Source: Pseudomonas neuropathica (GTDB taxonomy: Bacteria > Pseudomonadota > Gammaproteobacteria > Pseudomonadales > Pseudomonadaceae). From it: DNA of 64,000 nucleotides. How positions within the stretch are numbered: the stretch's first letter is position 1; each line of letters starts with the position of its first letter. Positions 58,611-64,000 of the stretch are shown piece after piece. The DNA is taken from contig NZ_JACOPX010000017.1 of the NCBI RefSeq assembly GCF_015461835.1, forward strand, positions 102,032 through 166,031. The letters are read 5' to 3'. The position numbers and the translations under genes were made by a program. The notes beneath the pieces were generated by a model that had not been told where the DNA came from, ran no database searches, and saw only the letters and a list, made by a program, of their open reading frames with translations.

Positions 58611-60842
58611 ATGAGTTTCTCGAACAAGGAACAGGGTGCGGTTAAAGAAACATTGCTGCCCTCGGCAAAAGATATTGATGCCTTGGTCCGCGCTGAACAT
58701 CACGACCCTTTTTCGATTCTTGGTCCGCACGGCGATGGCGCTGGCGGGCAGTTCATTCGCGCTTATCTGCCCGGAGCGCTGAGTGTCGTGGTGCTGGACA
58801 AGGACAGCGGTGAAGAACGCGGTCCGCTGGAGCAGACCGAAACGCCGGGGTTGTTTGTCGGCCATTTCGATCAGGCGCGGCCGTATCAGTTGCGCACGCG
58901 CTGGGCCGGCGGCGAACAGGTTGCCGAGGATCCTTATAGCTTTGGCCAGTTACTCGGCGAAATGGACTTGTATCTGTTCGCCGAAGGCAATCACCGTGAC
59001 CTCAGCGCCTGTCTCGGCGCGCAGATGAAAACAGTGGATGGCGTCGACGGCGTGCGCTTCGCCGTGTGGGCGCCAAATGCCCGGCGCGTGTCGGTGGTCG
59101 GCGACTTCAACGTCTGGGACGGGCGTCGCCATCCCATGCGCTTGCGTCATCCGTCCGGGGTCTGGGAGTTGTTCATACCGCGCCTGCAAGCGGGCGAGTT
59201 GTACAAATACGAAATTCTCGGCGCCCACGGCATTCTGCCGCTCAAGGCTGACCCGATGGCGCTGGCCACCAGTCTGCCGCCGGACACCGCCTCGAAAGTC
59301 GCTGAACCGCTACAAATCGACTGGCAGGATCAGGAGTGGATGAGCAGCCGACGCGACCGGCAGAAACATTCGGCGCCGCTGTCGATCTACGAACTGCACG
59401 CCGGTTCATGGCAGTGCGAACTGGATGATCTCGGCGAAGTCGCCCGCCAGTACACTTGGCCGGAACTCGCCGAACGCTTGATTCCCTACGTCAAGGAACT
59501 GGGTTTCACCCACATCGAACTGATGCCGATCATGGAGCACCCGTTTGGTGGCTCCTGGGGCTATCAATTGCTCTCGCAATTCGCCCCGAGTGCGCGGTAC
59601 GGCTCGCCGGCGCAGTTCGCTGAATTCGTCGACGCCTGCCACCGGGCCGAGATCGGTGTGATCCTCGACTGGGTGCCGGCGCATTTTCCCACCGATACTC
59701 ACGGTCTCGCCCAGTTCGACGGCACCGCGCTGTACGAATACGGCAACCCGCTGGAAGGGTTTCATCAGGATTGGGACACGCTGATCTACAACCTCGGCCG
59801 CACCGAAGTGCATGGCTACATGCTGGCTTCCGGGCTGCATTGGTTGAAACATTTTCATGTCGATGGTTTGCGCGTCGATGCGGTGGCTTCGATGCTCTAT
59901 CGTGACTATTCGCGCAAGGCTGGCGAATGGGTGCCGAACCGCCATGGCGGTCGGGAAAATCTGGAGGCCATCGACTTCTTGCGGCATTTGAACGATGTGG
60001 TCGAACTGGAAGCTCCGGGTGCGCTGGTGATCGCCGAAGAATCCACGGCGTGGCCCGGTGTCAGCCAAAGTACGCAGCAGGGCGGACTGGGTTTTGCCTA
60101 CAAATGGAACATGGGCTGGATGCACGATTCGCTGCATTACATTCAGCAGGATCCGGTGTACCGCGCGCACCATCACAACGAGTTGAGTTTTGGTCTGGTC
60201 TACGCCTGGTCCGAGCGGTTCATCCTGCCGATCTCCCACGACGAAGTGGTGCACGGCAAGCATTCGCTGATCGACAAGATGCCCGGCGACCGCTGGCAGA
60301 AATTCGCCAACCTGCGCGCGTATCTGAGTTTCATGTGGACGCACCCGGGCAAGAAACTGTTGTTCATGGGCTGCGAGTTTGGCCAGTGGCGCGAGTGGAA
60401 TCACGATCAGCAACTGGATTGGTATCTGCTGCAGTACTCCGAGCACAAGGGCGTGCAGAAACTGGTCGGCGATCTCAATCGGCTGTATCGCGAAGAGCCG
60501 GCGCTGCACGATCAGGACGACGCGCCGCAGGGTTTCCAGTGGTTGATCGGCGACGATGCGATCAACAGTGTTTATGCCTGGTTGCGCTGGAGCAAGGAGG
60601 GTAAACCGGTGCTGGTGGTGGCCAACTTCACGCCGGTGCCGCGTCAGGCGTATCGCGTGGGTGTGCCGTTTGCCGGGCGCTGGACTGAATTGCTCAATAG
60701 CGATGCCGACACCTATGCCGGTTCCAATTACGGCAATGGCGGCGGGGCGTTTACCGAGGAAGTGCCGAGCCATGGCCAGTCGTTGTCGCTGGAGCTGAAT
60801 CTGCCGCCATTGGCGGTGTTGATCCTCAAACCGGAAGGCTGA
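58611..60842 (+). CDS. glgB: 1,4-alpha-glucan branching enzyme
   Basis: 743 residues. N-terminal CBM48-type modules contain 'HHDPFSILGPHGDG' and 'RFAVWAPNARRVSVVGDFNVWDGRRHPM'. The GH13 catalytic barrel has the nucleophile D423 in 'VDGLRVDAVASML', the acid in 'LVIAEESTAWPGVSQ' and 'FILPISHDEVVHGK'. It introduces alpha-1,6 branches into the glucan made by GlgE. The start is two bases after the treS-mak stop, so the genes are co-transcribed. The length and motifs are complete. Confidence 0.96.
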   Translation: MSFSNKEQGAVKETLLPSAKDIDALVRAEHHDPFSILGPHGDGAGGQFIRAYLPGALSVVVLDKDSGEERGPLEQTETPGLFVGHFDQARPYQLRTRWAGGEQVAEDPYSFGQLLGEMDLYLFAEGNHRDLSACLGAQMKTVDGVDGVRFAVWAPNARRVSVVGDFNVWDGRRHPMRLRHPSGVWELFIPRLQAGELYKYEILGAHGILPLKADPMALATSLPPDTASKVAEPLQIDWQDQEWMSSRRDRQKHSAPLSIYELHAGSWQCELDDLGEVARQYTWPELAERLIPYVKELGFTHIELMPIMEHPFGGSWGYQLLSQFAPSARYGSPAQFAEFVDACHRAEIGVILDWVPAHFPTDTHGLAQFDGTALYEYGNPLEGFHQDWDTLIYNLGRTEVHGYMLASGLHWLKHFHVDGLRVDAVASMLYRDYSRKAGEWVPNRHGGRENLEAIDFLRHLNDVVELEAPGALVIAEESTAWPGVSQSTQQGGLGFAYKWNMGWMHDSLHYIQQDPVYRAHHHNELSFGLVYAWSERFILPISHDEVVHGKHSLIDKMPGDRWQKFANLRAYLSFMWTHPGKKLLFMGCEFGQWREWNHDQQLDWYLLQYSEHKGVQKLVGDLNRLYREEPALHDQDDAPQGFQWLIGDDAINSVYAWLRWSKEGKPVLVVANFTPVPRQAYRVGVPFAGRWTELLNSDADTYAGSNYGNGGGAFTEEVPSHGQSLSLELNLPPLAVLILKPEG

Positions 60843-60860
60843 TCCAGTACCGAGTTGCTG

Positions 60861-60930
60861 CCATCGCGAGCAGGCTCACTCCTACATTTGGAATGCGTTC
60901 CCCTTGTAGGAGTGAGCCTGCTCGCGATGG
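60861..60930. repeat. REP doublet after glgB
   Basis: CCATCGCGAGCAGGCTCACT at 60861 is mirrored by AGTGAGCCTGCTCGCGATGG ending at 60930. Main REP family. It separates the convergent glgB and autotransporter-barrel genes. Confidence 0.9.
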
Positions 60931-60965
60931 CGTCAGCACAAACACTATCGCCGCCAAGCCAAACG

Positions 60966-62033
60966 CTACCAACGCATCCGCACCCCAAGGCTGCCAATGA
61001 TCCCGTTCAAATCATTGTCATCGACATCGCTACTGTAATCGGCACTGACATACAGACTCACCGCCGGCGTCACCCGTGCCACCAGGCCCAAGCCCAATTC
61101 GACGGTCGATGACTTGCGGCTGCTGCTGATCTTGTCGACCTGATCCAGTGTCACGGTATTGCCGGTGTACACCGTGTGCCAGAGGTTGGTGCGCACATAG
61201 GGTTCGACCGGCAGGCCATTCAAATCGTAACTGCCTTTCAAACGTGCACCGACGCGGCCACTCCAGGCCGTGAGATCGGAGGACGAGGCATTGCCTGAAC
61301 CGGCGTAGGGCGTGTCGAGGGTGATGCGTTGATTGATCAATTGCGCCTGCGGTTCGACCACCCAGTTTTCACTCAGGCCAATCGGATAACCGCCTTCTAC
61401 TGACAGCGTCAGTGCGCTGCCCTCGGTGGCTTGCCGTGCGCCCTGTTCGTTACGACTGAAACCGCTGACCCGGCCGCCACTGGCGGATAAATCCACGTGC
61501 CAGCCCTGGGCTCCGCTCAGGCTGTAATAGGCGCCAAGGCTTTGGCCTTGCAGGTTGAGGGTGTCGCTGTTCGGGTCTGCCAGGGCGCGGCTGGTGAGCA
61601 GGCCATTGGCATTGGCTTGAATCTGGTTGAGGCCGCCGATCAGGCCGATGGTCTGGGTATGACTGCCACTTTGCAGAGTCAGTACGGCTGGGCCTTTGAA
61701 GTCGCCGCTGCCGGGTGTTGCGTAACCCGACGACAGCACATCGGTTTGTGCCTGCCGGGCGCTTCTGCCGTACAACTCATCCCAGGCTGACGGGGCGAGG
61801 TCTTCGGTGATCAGGTTCGCCCCCTGCAAGTCCGGGCGTGGACTCAAGCGTTGCGGGCCGGGGGTAATGACGGTCACGGGCAGTGTCATGACCGGCACAT
61901 CCGCGCGATACCACGGGGTGGTTTCATCCGCCGCAGAACCGGCCTGCGCCTCCATGGATGAGCACAGCAAGATAGAGCTCGACACTGTGCAGAAAGTGAT
62001 TTTGATCTCGTGTGGGGTGATGGGCGTTTTCAT
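60966..62033 (-). CDS. Autotransporter-type outer-membrane barrel without a passenger domain
   Basis: 355 residues. A signal peptide with hydrophobic core 'FCTVSSSILLCSS' ends near A-Q-A. A short Pro-rich linker (30-85) is followed by a 270-residue barrel rich in Gly/Ser/aromatic residues, of the autotransporter type ('WHVDLSASGGRVSGFSRNEQGARQATEGS', 'GLSENWVVEPQAQLINQ'), ending G-V-R-M-R-W. Normal autotransporters carry a passenger of several hundred residues before the barrel; here only about 55 residues lie between signal and barrel. It is either a passengerless porin-like relative or a truncated gene. No frameshifted passenger is found upstream. Confidence 0.78.
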   Translation of the reverse strand: MKTPITPHEIKITFCTVSSSILLCSSMEAQAGSAADETTPWYRADVPVMTLPVTVITPGPQRLSPRPDLQGANLITEDLAPSAWDELYGRSARQAQTDVLSSGYATPGSGDFKGPAVLTLQSGSHTQTIGLIGGLNQIQANANGLLTSRALADPNSDTLNLQGQSLGAYYSLSGAQGWHVDLSASGGRVSGFSRNEQGARQATEGSALTLSVEGGYPIGLSENWVVEPQAQLINQRITLDTPYAGSGNASSSDLTAWSGRVGARLKGSYDLNGLPVEPYVRTNLWHTVYTGNTVTLDQVDKISSSRKSSTVELGLGLVARVTPAVSLYVSADYSSDVDDNDLNGIIGSLGVRMRW

Positions 62034-62423
62034 GGAGGTCTACCTTGCAGGCGCATGCATTCTCTCTGTGTGGCGTCTCTCCTACCCCGAACGAGGGGCG
62101 ACCGAATGGAGCGGGGCGAACCGTGGCCGCTCGATTTCGCGAGTGTCCGAAGGCTCGTCCCGGGTTGTGATTCCGGGGGTAGTTAAGGTTGAGATAAGAA
62201 GAGTCGAGCGTGCCCGTCAAGAAATTGAACGATGAGCGGTAGTGGTAAAACAGGGTTTGCAAGCGTTTGTTTTTCTGCACATAAGTAAGTGGTTGTTTGC
62301 ATGGAAAAACGCAGCGAAAGCCCCGACTCAGAGGCATTCAGTTACCGACAGAAGGTCTGTCGGCAACGTTGAATCGTCGTATGAGCTGATCTATCGCGTC
62401 CTGCATTGCTGTCACTATTGCAG
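62034..62423. other. Intergenic region, no gene recognised
   Basis: 390 bases between two minus-strand genes. The only clear structure is a hairpin CCGACAG-AAGGT-CTGTCGG near 62346-62364, about 60 bases beyond the stop of the EEP-family gene. The region before the barrel gene contains no recognisable passenger remnant. Confidence 0.4.
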
Positions 62424-63206
62424 CTACAGGTGCACTTCGACCGCCAGTGGCAGATGATCCGACAGATGTGTCCACGGCTTGTTGCCGAGAATCCGTGGGT
62501 CATGGCTGCTGGCATTGCGCAGGTAGATCCGGTCCAGTCGCAGCAACGGGAACCGCGCCGGGTAAGTCTTGGCCGGGCGCCCGTGGTGACGCTCAAAGGC
62601 TTCGTGCAGGTAGTCGCGGCGGGCGAGGGCGGCGTTGCCCTGTAACTGCCAGTCGTTGAAGTCGCCCGCGATGATCACCGGGGCATCGTCGGGTAGGGAT
62701 TCCAGCAACTGGCAGAGCAGTTGCAACTGCAATTGCCGATGGCTTTCAAGCAGACTCAAATGCACGCAGATCGCGTGGACTTCGGCATGCCCCGGCACAT
62801 CAAGCACGCAATGCAGCAGACCACGGCGTTCGGGGCCGGTGATCGACACATCGAGGTTGCGGTACTCACGGATCGGGTATTTCGACAGCAGCGCATTGCC
62901 GTGGTGGCCGTCGGGGTAGACGGCGTTGCGCCCGTAGGCGAAATCGCTCCACATACTGTCGGCGAGAAACTCGTATTGCGAGGTTTGCGGCCATTCGTTG
63001 TAACGGCTCGAATGCCGCTCGTGTTCACCCACCACTTCTTGCAGAAACACCAGATCGGCCGAGGTGCTGCGCACCGCTTCGCGCAGTTCCGGCAGGATGA
63101 AGCGCCGATTGAGCGCGGTGAAACCTTTGTGGGTGTTGACCGTCAGCACCCTGAGCCGATGAATGACGGGCGCGTCGACAACATGACGCTTGGGATCGCT
63201 GGACAC
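62424..63206 (-). CDS. Endonuclease/exonuclease/phosphatase (EEP) family hydrolase
   Basis: 260 residues from the GTG at 63206, chosen because AGAGGAGTAACC precedes it; the frame is open to 63278 but that part is unlike the family. EEP-fold motifs: 'LTVNTHKGF' (metal-binding Asn), 'VFLQEVVGEH' (Glu), 'ICVHLSLLESHRQ' (His), 'VIIAGDFNDW' (Asp/Asn) and 'LSDHLPLAVEV' (Asp-His). All catalytic positions are present. The substrate (nucleic acid, phosphodiester lipid or phosphate ester) is not determined. It is a single gene. Confidence 0.87.
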   Translation of the reverse strand: MSSDPKRHVVDAPVIHRLRVLTVNTHKGFTALNRRFILPELREAVRSTSADLVFLQEVVGEHERHSSRYNEWPQTSQYEFLADSMWSDFAYGRNAVYPDGHHGNALLSKYPIREYRNLDVSITGPERRGLLHCVLDVPGHAEVHAICVHLSLLESHRQLQLQLLCQLLESLPDDAPVIIAGDFNDWQLQGNAALARRDYLHEAFERHHGRPAKTYPARFPLLRLDRIYLRNASSHDPRILGNKPWTHLSDHLPLAVEVHL

Positions 63207-63332
63207 GGTTACTCCTCTGAATCCTGAGTGCCTGTTCATGCGACTGACAAGCAGGGCTGGCAGTTCCTTGCGAATCATCAGGTCTGCGTTCCAGGCCGGG
63301 AGAACTGCCGTAGCGGCGACCCTCCAAGAGGC

Positions 63333-64000
63333 TCAGCGAACCAGTCGAACAACAATGTCATCGATTTGATAATCGTTGCCACCATCAGTCCCACCACCGC
63401 CTCCTCGATCCTGATGGCTTATTATTTGAATCGTGTGGTTCGTGCTCTGTGTCACCGAAAAGTTTCCTGTTTGGGGATACCACTGGCCGGTCCGGGGAAC
63501 ACTGTACACCGGCAAGATTGCTTGGCCTGTTGAAAACCTGACGGAAAAAATAGGGGGCATGTTAGTCGGCTGAGGGCTGACGTTTCGGACTCGATAACTG
63601 AATGTGTAGGTATGCCCGACCACAAATCGAAATGATTGACTGAATAGTAAGCCCGAGTGACCTGAAGCGCCGGGAGTGTCATTGTGAAACACACCACTGG
63701 TCACTCGCCCTTGATAACCTGCTGGCCCTTTGGTCCAGTTACCTGACGTGCCGTTCGTAAAATCGGTAACGGAATCCGTCCACCTCTCTGCAGTAAAGCT
63801 GCGCACTGCTGACTCCGGTTGCGCACCATAGAGCGCTTTGGCCTTGATAGGGTGCGCGACCGGGCTCAATCCGCTGATCACTCTGCTCCAGTCGCCATTG
63901 GCATCGACTGGCACGACTGGCGTCAGCGCTGTGTTGCCGTCGTAGAGCTGTACGGTCTGGCCGGGACTGGCCTTGCCGGTGACGGTGACGCTGGTATCGA
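63333..64000 (-). CDS. C-terminal part of a large Ig-repeat surface protein
   Basis: The frame is open to the window edge, so this is the C-terminal 222 residues of a longer protein. The upstream part (63915-64000) encodes an Ig-like repeat segment ('VTVTGKASPGQTVQLYDGNT'), typical of repetitive adhesins. The last about 150 residues form a beta-sandwich/carbohydrate-binding-like domain ('FNRFVVGHTYTFSYRVRN'-type strands; a Gly run G-G-G-G-G-T-D-G-G; an end in 'YQIDDIVVRLVR'). It is probably extracellular or surface-bound. The export route cannot be seen in this fragment. Confidence 0.72.
   Translation of the reverse strand, partial: DTSVTVTGKASPGQTVQLYDGNTALTPVVPVDANGDWSRVISGLSPVAHPIKAKALYGAQPESAVRSFTAERWTDSVTDFTNGTSGNWTKGPAGYQGRVTSGVFHNDTPGASGHSGLLFSQSFRFVVGHTYTFSYRVRNVSPQPTNMPPIFSVRFSTGQAILPVYSVPRTGQWYPQTGNFSVTQSTNHTIQIISHQDRGGGGGTDGGNDYQIDDIVVRLVR

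Overview
The window looks like a chromosomal segment of a Pseudomonas of the P. fluorescens group. The evidence is the high-GC codon usage, many Pseudomonas-type REP palindromes (GTAGGAG...GCCTGCTCGCGA and GTAGGAGCTGCCG...GATCTTTT types), and gene families typical of the genus: MuxABC-OpmB, an orphan CcoN4-type oxidase subunit, DUF6124 and DUF3203. No rRNA, tRNA, CRISPR array, prophage or transposase gene was recognised.

Layout. 1-3.0 kb: end of an outer-membrane porin gene, then a coiled-coil periplasmic protein, a YbjN-like protein and a parvulin-type PPIase, all on the plus strand. 3.2-7.5 kb: a LysR-type regulator, an Ig-like-domain protein, a GNAT acetyltransferase, an Asp/Glu racemase and an unknown protein. 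7.6-11.8 kb: divergent respiratory/reductase genes (orphan ccoN with a small membrane protein; a sirohaem nitrite/sulfite reductase with a DUF934 partner). They match part of the P. aeruginosa PA4129-PA4134 set; the other two members of that set (MocR-type regulator, CcoG-type ferredoxin) sit about 37 kb away at 48.3-51.5 kb. 12-19 kb: a membrane protein, an eight-haem cytochrome with C-terminal TPRs, a DUF3313 lipoprotein, a DUF3829-like protein and a membrane J-domain protein.

19.2-33.1 kb is a long minus-strand gene run: two outer-membrane proteins flanking a tiny exported protein, then MoxR ATPase, DUF58, DUF4381, two von Willebrand A proteins and BatD (mostly joined by ATGA overlaps), a secreted HAD phosphatase, an exported sulfatase and a membrane protein fused to a spermidine-synthase-like domain. 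Two REP doublets lie in frame inside genes of this run (batD and the DUF4381 gene). 33.4-35.6 kb: a DUF6124 gene behind a long, strongly structured leader, a YciI-like gene and tpx.

35.7-44.8 kb is the muxABC-opmB multidrug efflux operon. 45-48 kb: an MHYT-GGDEF-EAL c-di-GMP protein and an SDR oxidoreductase. 51.7-52.9 kb: small genes and an MgtC-type protein. 53.1-60.8 kb is the GlgE alpha-glucan operon (glgE, treS fused to maltokinase, glgB), which would turn trehalose into branched alpha-glucan; an AlgU-like promoter candidate precedes it. 61-64 kb: an autotransporter barrel without a passenger, an EEP-family hydrolase, and the C-terminal part of a large Ig-repeat surface protein that runs off the window.

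The signals that ordinary annotation would not explain are the multi-arm leader of the DUF6124 gene, the in-frame REP insertions, and a dispersed CCCTCACCC-bounded element, one copy of which carries six 36-bp tandem units.
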